Shown one piece after another: positions 34,856 through 43,208 of a DNA stretch of 64,000 bases. This DNA is from CALMEC01 sp964434425 (GTDB taxonomy: Bacteria > Actinomycetota > Thermoleophilia > Miltoncostaeales > Miltoncostaeaceae): NCBI GenBank assembly GCA_964434425.1, contig CAYSVH010000010.1, forward strand, positions 31,886-95,885, read 5' to 3'. Position numbers and translations under genes: made by a program. Each line of letters starts with the position of its first letter. Within the stretch, counting starts at the first letter, position 1. Below the pieces are notes generated by a model. It searched no databases, had not been told where the DNA came from, and worked only from the letters and a program-made list of their open reading frames with translations.

Positions 34856-35285
34856 GGTCGAGACGTTCGGCGTCGTCGTCGGACAGCCCCTCGGCGGCCA
34901 CCGGCGCGGTGGGCTCCTTGCGCCGACGACGGGTCCACGCGCGGATGATCACGGGCACGATGACGAGGCCCAAGGCCAGCACGCCCAGCGGAATCATCCA
35001 GCCGGCGACGAGGTCGAACCCCTTCTTGGGTGGTGTGGCCAGCACCTCGCGTCCGTAGTCGGCGACGAACTCGTCGATGATCTGCTGCTTGGTCGCGCCC
35101 TCGTCGATGCGGCGCTGGATGCGTTCCTTCATCTGCCGCGCCGCCGGTACGTCCGATACGTCGAGTGACGTGCCGCACGTGATGCAGCGCAGTTCCTCGG
35201 CCACCTCCGTCAGGCCGACGGCCGACGCCGACTGGACCGCCAGCAGCGAGACGAACGCCGCGACGAGGGTGAGAAGACGGCGCAT
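34830..35285 (-). CDS. ccmH: Cytochrome c maturation protein CcmH/CycL-like
   Basis: 151 aa. The signal sequence (LLTLVAAFVSLLAVQSASA) is followed by LRCITCGTSLDVSD, whose CxxC (about residues 34-37) is the family's thiol pair for reducing apocytochrome c. A membrane helix follows (AGWMIPLGVLALGLVIVPVII) with a charged cytoplasmic tail. Gly replaces the usual Gln after CxxC. It works on the outside of the membrane with the thioredoxin-like gene that overlaps it upstream (TGATG). No other ccm gene is in the window. Confidence 0.87.
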   Translation of the reverse strand: MRRLLTLVAAFVSLLAVQSASAVGLTEVAEELRCITCGTSLDVSDVPAARQMKERIQRRIDEGATKQQIIDEFVADYGREVLATPPKKGFDLVAGWMIPLGVLALGLVIVPVIIRAWTRRRRKEPTAPVAAEGLSDDDAERLDRELRDFGR

Positions 35286-35911
35286 CAGTTGACCGCGAGC
35301 AGGCGGTCGAGATGCGCGTTGATCTGCTGCTCGATGGTGTCGTCGATCGGGCCGCGGATCGGGAGGAAGCGGATCTGTCCGTCGGCGTCGATCAGGAACG
35401 TCTCGGGCATCAGCTCCGTCCCGTACAGGCGCGCCACTCGGTTGCCGCCCTCGCGGACGTTCGGGAACGTCACGGAGTAGTCGCGGATGAACTTCTGGGC
35501 CTTCTCGGGCTCGTCGCGGCTGTTGAGCCCCAGCACCACCACACCGCGCCCCTTGTAACGGTTCCAGATGCGGTCGAGGTTGTCCGCCTCGTCGGGGCAG
35601 GCGTCGCACCATGACGCCCAGAAGTTGAGTACCACCGGGCGGCCGCGCAGTTCGGACAGCGTGAGCTCGTCGCCGGTGATGTCACCCGCCGGGTTCGTGA
35701 GCGGGAGCGTGAAGTCGGGGGCCTCGTACGGATTCCCGGCACGGACGGACTCGTCGATGATGCGGTTGGCACCGGTGTCGCGGAAGAGCCCGATGGCGAG
35801 GAAGACGATCACCAGGAGGACGCCGACGGAGCCGAGGGACGCACCCACGATGCGGCCGCGCGTCCACCCCTGGCTCGGGGGCTCGGGGGTTTCGGAGGTG
35901 TCGGGGTCCAT
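35285..35911 (-). CDS. Membrane-anchored thioredoxin-like protein (TlpA/ResA/CcmG type)
   Basis: 208 aa with one N-terminal membrane helix (VGASLGSVGVLLVIVFLAIGLF) and an external thioredoxin fold. The redox motif is WASWCDACPDE, with the CxxC pair Cys-Asp-Ala-Cys; a cis-Pro is present in LMPETFLI. Such proteins keep apocytochrome c heme-binding cysteines reduced. Its stop overlaps the ccmH start, supporting a shared role in cytochrome c maturation. It begins 27 bp after trpC and so belongs to the trp transcript. Confidence 0.9.
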   Translation of the reverse strand: MDPDTSETPEPPSQGWTRGRIVGASLGSVGVLLVIVFLAIGLFRDTGANRIIDESVRAGNPYEAPDFTLPLTNPAGDITGDELTLSELRGRPVVLNFWASWCDACPDEADNLDRIWNRYKGRGVVVLGLNSRDEPEKAQKFIRDYSVTFPNVREGGNRVARLYGTELMPETFLIDADGQIRFLPIRGPIDDTIEQQINAHLDRLLAVN

Positions 35912-35938
35912 CCGCTTCAGATTAGCCGTGTCGCGCGA

Positions 35939-36715
35939 TCAGGTGCCGAGCAGGGCCCGGACCGCGACACCAATGTCGTCGGAACCCATGAGCGCCTCGC
36001 CCACGAGGATGGCGTCGACCCCCGCCTCCTCCAGGCGCAGCACGTCGCCGCGCTCCGAGATCCCGGACTCTGCGACGACCACCGTCCCCGCGGGGATGTC
36101 GGACAGCAGCTCGAAGACCGTCTCGGTGTCGACGTCGAGGGACTTCAGGTTGCGGTTGTTGATCCCGATGATCTCGGCCCCGACGTCCACCGCGACCTCG
36201 ACCTCCGACTCCTCGTGGGCCTCCACCAGGACGTCCAGCCCGAGCGGGTGGGCGTACGCCAGGAGCTCGGCCAGCCGCTCGGGCTCGAGGGCGGCCACGA
36301 TGAGGAGCGCCGCGTCGGCTCCCGCGTGACGGGCCTCCGCCAGCTGGTACTCGTCGACGATGAAGTCCTTGCGAAGGAGCGGCAGGTGCGTCGCGGCACG
36401 CGCCGCGCGCAGGTCGTCCAGCGACCCGCCGAAGAAGTCCGGCTCGGTCAGGATGGAGCACGCGGACGCGCCCGCCTCCTGGTAGCGCGTCACCGTCTCG
36501 GCCACGTCGGCATCCGGTCGGATCGGTCCGCGCGACGGGCTGGCCCGCTTCATCTCGGCGATCAGCGAGACGCCCGGCGCGATGAGCGCCTCCGAGAAGG
36601 GGCGGCCACGGCCCGGCGGGTCGACCTCGGCAAGGAGGTCGTCGAGCGATCGCTTCTTTCGCGCGATGGAGACGGCCCGCAGGCGGGCATCCACGATGTC
36701 GTCGAGAAAGCTCAC
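35939..36715 (-). CDS. trpC: Indole-3-glycerol phosphate synthase
   Basis: 258-aa TIM barrel that closes the indole ring in tryptophan synthesis. Seen: IAEMKRASPSRGPI with the catalytic Lys, SILTEPDFFGGSLDDL, LLRKDFIVDEYQL with the second Lys and Glu, IGINNRNLKSLDVD, and VVAESGISERGDV with the Glu-Ser pair for substrate phosphate. It is monofunctional (no TrpF fusion). It overlaps trpD by four bases. Confidence 0.96.
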   Translation of the reverse strand: MSFLDDIVDARLRAVSIARKKRSLDDLLAEVDPPGRGRPFSEALIAPGVSLIAEMKRASPSRGPIRPDADVAETVTRYQEAGASACSILTEPDFFGGSLDDLRAARAATHLPLLRKDFIVDEYQLAEARHAGADAALLIVAALEPERLAELLAYAHPLGLDVLVEAHEESEVEVAVDVGAEIIGINNRNLKSLDVDTETVFELLSDIPAGTVVVAESGISERGDVLRLEEAGVDAILVGEALMGSDDIGVAVRALLGT

Positions 36716-37737
36716 GTTGGTGCCAACCTGGTGGTGAGGGTCGAGAACGCGACCAGACGCTCGGCCGCCTGCCCGCTCTCGATGCTGGTGCGGGCCAGCT
36801 CGTAGCCGTCGACGATGTCGTCGACCACACCCGCCGCGACGAGGCCCGCGGCCGCGTTGAGGGCGACGATGTCGGTGGCCGGTCCACCGCTTCGCGTCTC
36901 GAGGATCGCGCGGATGACGTCAGCGTTCTCGGAGGGCTCGCCGCCGGCGAGGCTTCCCGGCGGAGGTGGTGCGATGCCGAGGTCCCGCGGGTCGAACCGC
37001 CATTTCCGGATGCCGTCGGCCGTGATGTCGACCACCTCGCTGGGCGACGACGTGGAGAACTCGTCCAGCCCGTCGTCCGACGAGACCAGGATGGTGCGGT
37101 CGGTCCCGAGCTCGGCGATGGCCGCCGCGATGCGGTCCATGTAGCCGCGGTCGGCGATGCCGATCACCTGGTGCCGCACTCCGGCGGGGTTGGCGAGCGG
37201 ACCGAGGATGTTGAACACGGTGCGCACCGCGAGGGCCCGGCGGACCGGCACCACGTGCTTGAAGGCCGGGTGGAACGACGGCGCGAACATGAAGCCGATC
37301 CCGGTCTCGTCAATGCTGCGGGCGACGCCCTCCGCCGGAAGGTCCACCACCGCGCCCAGCGCCTCCAGCACGTCGGCGCTGCCGCTGCGGGACGTGGACG
37401 ACCGGTTTCCGTGCTTCGCCACCACGACGCCGGCACCGGCCACCACGAAGGCGGCGGCGGTCGAGACGTTGAACGTCGAGGCCCCGCCTCCGGTGCCACA
37501 GGTGTCGACGAAGACCTCGTGGTCGACCGTCACCTTGGTGGCGTAGTCCCGCACGGCCGACACGAGCCCGGCGAGTTCGGAGGACGTCTCCCCCTTCGCC
37601 CGCAGACCGATGAGGAAGGCCGCCGTCTGGATGGGGTCGATCTCGCCGCCCATGATGCGCGTGAGCGCCTCGGCGGCGCCCTGGCGCCCCAGGTCTTCGT
37701 CCGCCAGCACGCGATCGATCGCATCGGCGATGCTCAT
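36712..37737 (-). CDS. trpD: Anthranilate phosphoribosyltransferase
   Basis: Transfers the phosphoribosyl group of PRPP to anthranilate. The 341-aa protein has VDTCGTGGGASTFNVSTAAAFV (PRPP loop, about residues 78-99), KHGNRSSTSRSGSADVLEALG, FMFAPSFHPAFKHVVPVRRALAVRTVFNILGPLANPA, and the SSDDGLDE metal site. The ATG at 37737 overlaps the trpG stop (ATGA) and was preferred to a longer His/Arg-rich extension. Not fused to trpG, unlike in enterobacteria. Confidence 0.96.
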   Translation of the reverse strand: MSIADAIDRVLADEDLGRQGAAEALTRIMGGEIDPIQTAAFLIGLRAKGETSSELAGLVSAVRDYATKVTVDHEVFVDTCGTGGGASTFNVSTAAAFVVAGAGVVVAKHGNRSSTSRSGSADVLEALGAVVDLPAEGVARSIDETGIGFMFAPSFHPAFKHVVPVRRALAVRTVFNILGPLANPAGVRHQVIGIADRGYMDRIAAAIAELGTDRTILVSSDDGLDEFSTSSPSEVVDITADGIRKWRFDPRDLGIAPPPPGSLAGGEPSENADVIRAILETRSGGPATDIVALNAAAGLVAAGVVDDIVDGYELARTSIESGQAAERLVAFSTLTTRLAPT

Positions 37738-38306
37738 GCCGCCATCTCCAGGAAGTTCGCGAGCATGGTCATGCCCGCCGTGGTGAGGATGGACTCCGGG
37801 TGGAACTGCACGCCCTCGATGGGCAGCGTGCGGTGACGCAGGCCCATGACGATGTCGTCCTCGCACCAGGCGCTGACCTCCAGGACGTCGGGGATGTCGG
37901 TGACCACCAGCGAGTGGTAGCGCGTCGCCCCCATCGGGTTGTCGATCCCCCGGAAGATCGACCGTCCGTCGTGGCGCACGTCGCTGGTCTTGCCGTGCAT
38001 GGGCTCGGGCCCGCGGACGACCCGACCGCCGAACGCCTGGCCGATGGCCTGATGGCCGAGGCAGACGCCGAGGACGGGGACGGCGCCACCGAACGCCTGG
38101 ATCGCCTCCACCGAGATGCCCGCCTCGGTGGGGGTCTTGGGGCCGGGCGAGATCACGAGGTGCGTGGGGTCCATGGCGCGGATGTCCTCGACGGACACCG
38201 CGTCGTTGCGGTGCACCAGCACCTCGGCACCAAGCTCCGCGAGGTACTGGAAGAGGTTGTAGGTGAAGCTGTCGTAGTTGTCGATGATGACGACGCGGTC
38301 GTTCAC
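37734..38306 (-). CDS. trpG: Anthranilate synthase glutamine amidotransferase subunit
   Basis: 190-aa class I glutaminase that feeds ammonia to TrpE and may also serve aminodeoxychorismate synthase (PabA). The triad is visible: Cys in PVLGVCLGHQAIG, His and Glu in EGVQFHPESIL. The N-terminal VVIIDNYDSFTYNLFQYL is typical. A 12-bp gap follows trpE, and the gene overlaps trpD. Confidence 0.96.
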   Translation of the reverse strand: MNDRVVIIDNYDSFTYNLFQYLAELGAEVLVHRNDAVSVEDIRAMDPTHLVISPGPKTPTEAGISVEAIQAFGGAVPVLGVCLGHQAIGQAFGGRVVRGPEPMHGKTSDVRHDGRSIFRGIDNPMGATRYHSLVVTDIPDVLEVSAWCEDDIVMGLRHRTLPIEGVQFHPESILTTAGMTMLANFLEMAA

Positions 38307-38318
38307 GGTCCCCCCTTC

Positions 38319-39821
38319 CTACCAGCCCGCCTGACGTGCGGCGAGATCGATCGCCCCCAACGGGCCCGCCGCCTTGTTCTCGGTCTCCTCGAACTCGGTC
38401 TCGGGAACGGAGTCCGCGACGATGCCGGCCCCGGCCTGCACGTGGGCCACGCCGTCCTTCACGACGATGGTGCGGATGGTGATGCAGGTGTCGAGCTCGC
38501 CGTCGAAACCGACGTAGCCGACGGCACCGCCGTACGGGCCCCGTTTGGTGGGCTCGAGCTCGTCGATGATCTCCATCGCGCGCACCTTGGGCGCACCGGA
38601 CAGGGTTCCGGCCGGGAAGGTGGACCGCAGGGCGTCGACGGCGTGCTGTCCCTCCGCCAGCGTGCCCATGACGCTGCTCTCGATGTGCATGACGTGACTG
38701 TAGAGGTGGACCCCCATCAGCTCCTTCACGTGCACGGTGCCCGGCCTCGAGACGCGACCCAGGTCGTTGCGGCCGAGGTCGACCAGCATGACGTGCTCCG
38801 CCCGCTCCTTGGGATCGGCCAGAAGCTCGTCGGCGAGCACACGGTCCTCGGCCATGGTCTCGCCCCGAGGCCGGGTGCCGGCGATGGGACGCGTCTCGAT
38901 GGTGTCGCCGTGGACCTTGACCAGCATCTCCGGAGAGGAGCCCACCAGCGTCACGTCGCCGAAATCGACGAAGAACATGTACGGAGACGGGTTCACGGTG
39001 CGAAGGCCGCGGTAGATCGCGAAGGGGTCGAGGTTCGTCGCGACCGAGAAGCGCTGCGACGGGACGACCTGGAACGCATCACCCGCGAAGACGTACTCCC
39101 GGACCCGTTCGACGGCGTCGCAGAACGCCTCACGCGTGGTGTTGCTGACGCGCGGGCCCACGACCGGGGCCTCGGAGCGCTCCTGCTCGGGCACGGGACC
39201 CGCCAGCCGGACCCGGATCGCCTGGATCTGCGCGACCGCGAGCTCGTAGTTCTCGTCGACGTCGCCCTCGAGCGAGCAGGGCACGATGATCGTCATGGAC
39301 CGGCGGAGGTGGTCGAACTGGACGACCGGCCCGGTGATCATCATCTGCAGGTCGGCGATGCCGCAGTCGTCGGCGGGGACGTCGGGCAGGCGCTCGACGG
39401 TGCGGACGAGGTCGTAGCCCATGTACCCGACGGCGCCCCCGTAGAAGGCGACGTCGTCGCCCGCGGGCGACGCCATTCCGACCCGGTCGAGAACGGCGGG
39501 GAGCGCCGCGAACGGGTCCTGGACGTCGAGGTTCTCGATCGTCCCGTCGGACCACATCACCGCGACCCGGTCGCCCTCGGCGCGCACGACGGCCTGGGGA
39601 TGGATGCCGATGAACGAGTAGCGGCCCAGCCGCTGGCCCTCCTCCGCCGACTCGAGGAGGAAGCAGGGGCCGTCGTCGCGCAGCTTCAGGAACGCGCTGA
39701 CCGGCGTGTCGCAGTCGGCGATGAACGTGTGCGTCAGGGGGATCTGCCGGGCGCCCTGCGCATGCGCGGCGATCTCTTCGCGCGCGGGCACCACATGAAG
39801 TTCGCCGACGTGATCGGACAT
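38319..39821 (-). CDS. trpE: Anthranilate synthase component I
   Basis: Converts chorismate plus ammonia to anthranilate, the committed step. The 500-aa protein has an N-terminal regulatory region with FLLESAEEGQRLGRYSFIG, whose LLES segment is the conserved tryptophan feedback site. The catalytic half has FAGDAFQVVPSQRF, NPSPYMFFVDFGD, SSPEMLVKV, PIAGTRPRGET, DLGRNDLGRVSRPGTV, HIESSVMGTL and the final GAPKVRAMEIIDELEP..YGGAVGYVGF. ATG 39821 was chosen. The longer frame adds an unrelated Arg-rich leader. Five bp separate it from hisIE; no leader peptide or attenuator is seen in that gap. Confidence 0.96.
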   Translation of the reverse strand: MSDHVGELHVVPAREEIAAHAQGARQIPLTHTFIADCDTPVSAFLKLRDDGPCFLLESAEEGQRLGRYSFIGIHPQAVVRAEGDRVAVMWSDGTIENLDVQDPFAALPAVLDRVGMASPAGDDVAFYGGAVGYMGYDLVRTVERLPDVPADDCGIADLQMMITGPVVQFDHLRRSMTIIVPCSLEGDVDENYELAVAQIQAIRVRLAGPVPEQERSEAPVVGPRVSNTTREAFCDAVERVREYVFAGDAFQVVPSQRFSVATNLDPFAIYRGLRTVNPSPYMFFVDFGDVTLVGSSPEMLVKVHGDTIETRPIAGTRPRGETMAEDRVLADELLADPKERAEHVMLVDLGRNDLGRVSRPGTVHVKELMGVHLYSHVMHIESSVMGTLAEGQHAVDALRSTFPAGTLSGAPKVRAMEIIDELEPTKRGPYGGAVGYVGFDGELDTCITIRTIVVKDGVAHVQAGAGIVADSVPETEFEETENKAAGPLGAIDLAARQAGW

Positions 39822-39826
39822 TGTGG

Positions 39827-40462
39827 TCACCGGCGGGACTCGAGCTCCGCGGCCACCTCGTCCAGGCTCACGCCGGTCTTCTGCCACAGCACCGCGAGGT
39901 GGTACAGCAGGTCGGCGCTCTCGTAGACGATCTGTTCGTGTTCATCGCCCTTGGCCGCGAGCACCACCTCGGTGGCCTCCTCGCCGACCTTCTTGCACAC
40001 GGTGTCGATGCCGCGGTCGAGCAGACTGGCGGTGTAGGACGACGACGGGTCCGCCTCGGCGGCGCGCGTCGCGATCACGTCGACCAGACGGCCGAGGGCG
40101 GCGAACGGCTGGGCGTCGGATCCGGCGAGGGTGTCGGAGAAACAGGTCTCGGCGCCGGTGTGGCAGGCGGGCCCGGCCGGGTCGACCAGGACCACGAGCG
40201 CGTCGCCGTCACAGTCGAGGAGGATGCCGCGCACGGCCTGGGTGTTGCCGCTGGTGGCGCCCTTGTGCCACAGCTCTTCGCGTGAACGGCTCCAGAACCA
40301 GGTCTCGCCCTCGGCGATCGTGCGCTCGAGCGATGCCCGGGACATGTAGGCGACGGTCAGCACACGGCCGGTGGAGGCGTCCTGCACCACGGCGGGCACG
40401 AGCCCGTCCGACCCTGGCGTGACGCGCGAGAGCACCTCATCGACGACGGGGATCGCGCTCAT
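39827..40462 (-). CDS. hisIE: Bifunctional phosphoribosyl-AMP cyclohydrolase / phosphoribosyl-ATP pyrophosphatase
   Basis: 211 aa carrying two histidine-pathway steps. The N-terminal HisI domain (LVPAVVQDASTGRVLTVAYMSRASL, WFWSRSREELWHKGATSGN, DCDGDALVVLVDPAGPACHTGAETCF) has its zinc-binding Cys/His. The C-terminal HisE domain (about residues 115-211) is helical with KKVGEEATEVVLAAK and SADLLYHLAVLW. It is the only histidine gene in the window and is wedged between deoC and trpE, overlapping deoC by four bases. Confidence 0.95.
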   Translation of the reverse strand: MSAIPVVDEVLSRVTPGSDGLVPAVVQDASTGRVLTVAYMSRASLERTIAEGETWFWSRSREELWHKGATSGNTQAVRGILLDCDGDALVVLVDPAGPACHTGAETCFSDTLAGSDAQPFAALGRLVDVIATRAAEADPSSSYTASLLDRGIDTVCKKVGEEATEVVLAAKGDEHEQIVYESADLLYHLAVLWQKTGVSLDEVAAELESRR

Positions 40463-41145
40463 CCGGCCTTCGCCAGTTCCTTCAGGATCTTGAGGGAGGT
40501 GCTGCATCCCAGACGCGCGGCCCCCGCGTTGATCATGTCCTCGGCCATGGCGAGCGTCTTGATGCCCCCGGACGCCTTCACCCCCACGCCCTCCGGCAGG
40601 GCCTCCCGCATGAGCTCGACGTCCTCCAGCCGCACCGCGGTCTCGGACGTGCTCGTCTTGGCGAAGTCCGCGCCGGCGTCGGCGACGATCTTGCAGGCGA
40701 GGCGTTTCAGCTTGTCGTCGAGCAGCGGCGCCTCGATGGAGACCTTCACGATGACGGCGCCGCGCGCGTCGTTGACCGCGCGTGACTGCACCGCTCGCAC
40801 CAGGGTGGCGAGCTCGTTACGCACGAAACCGAAGTCGCCCGAGCGGAGGGCCAGGACGTTCATGGTGACGTCGATCTCCTCGGCGCCGGCGCTCACACAG
40901 TGCTCGGCCGCGGCGATCTTGCTCTGCGGCAGGTCGGCACCGTACGGGTAGGCGACGACGGCACAGGTCTTGACGTCGCACTCACGGAGCCGGTCCACCA
41001 CGATCGGCAGGAACGTCGGAAACGTGCAGACACTCGCGAAGTGATGCTCGCGGGCCTCGTTACACGCGCGCTCGACATCCGCCTGGGTCGCACGGAGGTC
41101 CAGGAGAGTGTGATCGATCGTCTTGGCGAGTTCCTCAGGTTGGAT
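40459..41145 (-). CDS. deoC: Deoxyribose-phosphate aldolase (non-canonical start likely)
   Basis: Cleaves 2-deoxyribose 5-phosphate to glyceraldehyde 3-phosphate and acetaldehyde in deoxynucleoside catabolism. Catalytic residues by family position: Asp92 in EEIDVTMNV, Schiff-base Lys163 in FAKTSTSE, Lys190 in GVKASGGIK. The conserved N-terminus (LAKTIDHTLLDLRATQADVE) is present in frame, but that stretch contains no ATG, GTG or TTG; the first canonical start is GTG at 41001, which would remove about 48 residues of the barrel. An ATC at 41145, preceded by GGGAG with a 7-nt gap, is the best candidate. It is the first gene of the minus-strand run. Confidence 0.85.
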   Translation of the reverse strand: MQPEELAKTIDHTLLDLRATQADVERACNEAREHHFASVCTFPTFLPIVVDRLRECDVKTCAVVAYPYGADLPQSKIAAAEHCVSAGAEEIDVTMNVLALRSGDFGFVRNELATLVRAVQSRAVNDARGAVIVKVSIEAPLLDDKLKRLACKIVADAGADFAKTSTSETAVRLEDVELMREALPEGVGVKASGGIKTLAMAEDMINAGAARLGCSTSLKILKELAKAG

Positions 41146-41208
41146 CGTCGCACTCCCGACACACGGACATCATCGCGGCGAGTATAGCGAGATGGCAAAA
41201 TCCCGCCC

Positions 41209-42057
41209 ATGCCGGAACTACCGGAGATCCAGGCGGTGGTGGAGGGTCTCGACCGCGCCCTCGCCGGACGCACGGTCGTCGCCGCCCGCCAGCTCCACCC
41301 CTCCATCGTGAAGACCGTGAGCCCCGGATTGGCTGACCTCATCGACCACTCGGTGTCGTCGGCCTGGCGCCGTGGCAAGCTCATCGGTCTGACGATCGGC
41401 CCGTTCGACCTGGTGGTGCACCCGATGCAGTCCGGGCGGGTGGCACTGGCGCCGAAGGCGGCGAACCGGCCACCGCGGTCGACCGCGCTCACGCTCGACC
41501 TGGACGACGGGCGCCAGCTCCGGTTCCGGGAGGCCGCGAAGGAGCACCGTGCGAGCGCCCACATCGTGCGCACCGAGGACCGGGACGCCCTCCCCCTCAT
41601 CGCCCGCCTGGGGCCCGAGCCGCTCGGCATGGACCCGGAGGTGTGGCGCGAGCGCCTCACGAGCCCTCCGGGACTTCTCCACACCGCCATCCGGCAGGGG
41701 CGCCGGGTGGCCGGTGTCGGCCGGGCGTACGCCAGCGACATCATGTGGGCCGCGAAGCTGCCTCCGTTCGCGCGTACGACCACGATGACCGATGACCAGT
41801 ACGCACGGTTGGCGAAGGCCGCCGACACGGTGCTCACGCAGGCGCTGGAGCGCGCCCGGCGCGACATCGACACCGACCCCCCCACCAGCGAGAAGCGCGT
41901 CACCCTGGTGCACGGCCAGGCCGGATCCCCCTGCGTGCGCTGCGGACGCACCCTGGAGCGCGTGTCGTTCGAGGGGTACGAGCTTGTCTACTGCCCGGGC
42001 TGCCAGACCGACGGTAACGTCTACGCCGACCGGAGGATGTCGCGCCTTCTGCGGTGA
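41209..42057 (+). CDS. mutM: Formamidopyrimidine-DNA glycosylase / endonuclease VIII family
   Basis: Base-excision repair glycosylase-lyase for oxidised bases. The 282-aa protein starts PELPE with the catalytic Pro (residue 2) and Glu (residue 3). It has RRGKLIGL with the beta-hairpin Lys, a helix-two-turn-helix region (VAGVGRAYASDIMWAAKLPPFA), and a C-terminal zinc finger with Cys residues in SPCVRCGRT and YCPGCQTDG. It is divergent from deoC with a 63-bp gap. Whether the specificity is Fpg- or Nei-like is not settled by eye; the N-terminal PELPEIQ favours the Fpg/Nei family broadly. Confidence 0.92.
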   Translation: MPELPEIQAVVEGLDRALAGRTVVAARQLHPSIVKTVSPGLADLIDHSVSSAWRRGKLIGLTIGPFDLVVHPMQSGRVALAPKAANRPPRSTALTLDLDDGRQLRFREAAKEHRASAHIVRTEDRDALPLIARLGPEPLGMDPEVWRERLTSPPGLLHTAIRQGRRVAGVGRAYASDIMWAAKLPPFARTTTMTDDQYARLAKAADTVLTQALERARRDIDTDPPTSEKRVTLVHGQAGSPCVRCGRTLERVSFEGYELVYCPGCQTDGNVYADRRMSRLLR

Positions 42058-42139
42058 GGCGGCGGTGCGTTCGCGACCGCCGAATGCCCGGCGCGCCGAT
42101 GGCGCATCCGAGGCGGCTGAACCCCGGTCCCGCTAGAGG

Positions 42140-42292
42140 CCCGCGTCAGAAGTTCGTTTGGTGTTTGCCGAGCGAATCTCCCGCGAGGCAAGGACGAGAG
42201 ACCGCCCGGAATATCGGGAATCCTTTGGCGGTCGAGGACACTGCCTCGTGATGAGATGCAGCCAGCAAACGACCACGAACTTCTGACGCGGG
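42140..42292 (+). repeat. 153-bp foldback element between mutM and era
   Basis: Outer arms CCCGCGTCAGAAGTTCGT and ACGAACTTCTGACGCGGG are exact inverted repeats at the ends. Nested inside are GTTTGC/GCAAAC, GAGGCA/TGCCTC and GACCGCC/GGCGGTC, so the whole segment can fold into one long branched hairpin. It ends 3 bp before the era stop codon on the other strand. It is unrelated in sequence to the other repeats. Confidence 0.75.
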
Positions 42293-42295
42293 ACA

Positions 42296-43180
42296 CTACA
42301 GGCCCAATCGGTCCAGCATCGTGTCGTCCCGGCGCCAATGGCGGCGCACCTTCACCATCAGGTCCGTGTGGACCGGCTCACCCAGCACACGGCTCAGCGT
42401 CGTTCGCGAGGCCTCCCCGATGGAGCGGATCATGCGCCCGCCCTTGCCCACCAGGATGCCCTTCTGGGAGTCCGTCTCGACGAAGATCGCGGCGCGCACG
42501 ATGCGGCCCTCGGTGGCCGGCTCGATGCTCTCGATCTGCACGGCGACGGCGTGCGGCACCTCGTCGCGAACCCGGTGCAGGGCGGCCTCACGGATCAGCT
42601 CGGCGGCCAGCTCCTCGTCGGTCTGATCGGTCGCCATGCCCTCCGGGAAGTAGCGGGGGCCCACGGGCAGAGTGCGCCCCAGCGTCGCGCGGAGCGCCTC
42701 GAGCCCGTCGCCCGTGGCGGCGCTCACCGGGTGGAGCTCGACGAACGGCACCAGCTGCGACGCCTGCGCCACCCGGACCGCGATCTCGTCCCGTGACACC
42801 GCGTCCACCTGGTTCACGACGAGGATGATGGGGAGCCCGGAGGCCACGAGGCGTTCGGCGATGAAACGGTCGCCACCGCCGATCTCCTCGCGGGCGTTCA
42901 CCATGAAGACGGCCAGGTCGCAATCATCGAGGGTCGCGTCGACCGTGTCCTGCATGCGGCGCGTGAGCGCGTCGGCCGGCCGCTGGAACCCGGGCATGTC
43001 GATGAGGACGGCCTGCCAGTCGTCCCCGTTCACGATGGCGCGCACCCGGCGCCGGGTGGTCTGGGGCCGGGACGACACGGCGGCCACGTGGACGCCGGAG
43101 AGTGCGTTCGCCAGGGTCGACTTGCCCACGTTGGGGCGTCCGGCCAGCGCCACGAGGCCGGATCGGAACTCCGCGCTCAT
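42296..43180 (-). CDS. era: GTPase Era
   Basis: Ribosome-assembly GTPase binding the 3' end of 16S rRNA. The 294-aa protein has G1 GRPNVGKST (about residues 15-23), G2 region SSRPQTTRRRVRAI, G3 DMPGFQ (the usual DTPG reads DMPG), G4 NQVD and G5 SAATG. The C-terminal KH domain has GILVGKGGRMIRSIGEASR. It is the last gene of the phoH-ybeY-dgkA run, 28 bp after dgkA. Confidence 0.95.
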   Translation of the reverse strand: MSAEFRSGLVALAGRPNVGKSTLANALSGVHVAAVSSRPQTTRRRVRAIVNGDDWQAVLIDMPGFQRPADALTRRMQDTVDATLDDCDLAVFMVNAREEIGGGDRFIAERLVASGLPIILVVNQVDAVSRDEIAVRVAQASQLVPFVELHPVSAATGDGLEALRATLGRTLPVGPRYFPEGMATDQTDEELAAELIREAALHRVRDEVPHAVAVQIESIEPATEGRIVRAAIFVETDSQKGILVGKGGRMIRSIGEASRTTLSRVLGEPVHTDLMVKVRRHWRRDDTMLDRLGL

Positions 43181-43208
43181 GCGCCCCCTCCGATCGATCG
43201 CGGCGGGA

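Noticed and set aside
37800..39926. Long plus-strand frame opposite trpG and trpE
   Set aside because: Antisense shadow rich in Arg, His, Asp and Gly; the minus strand holds all trp motifs.
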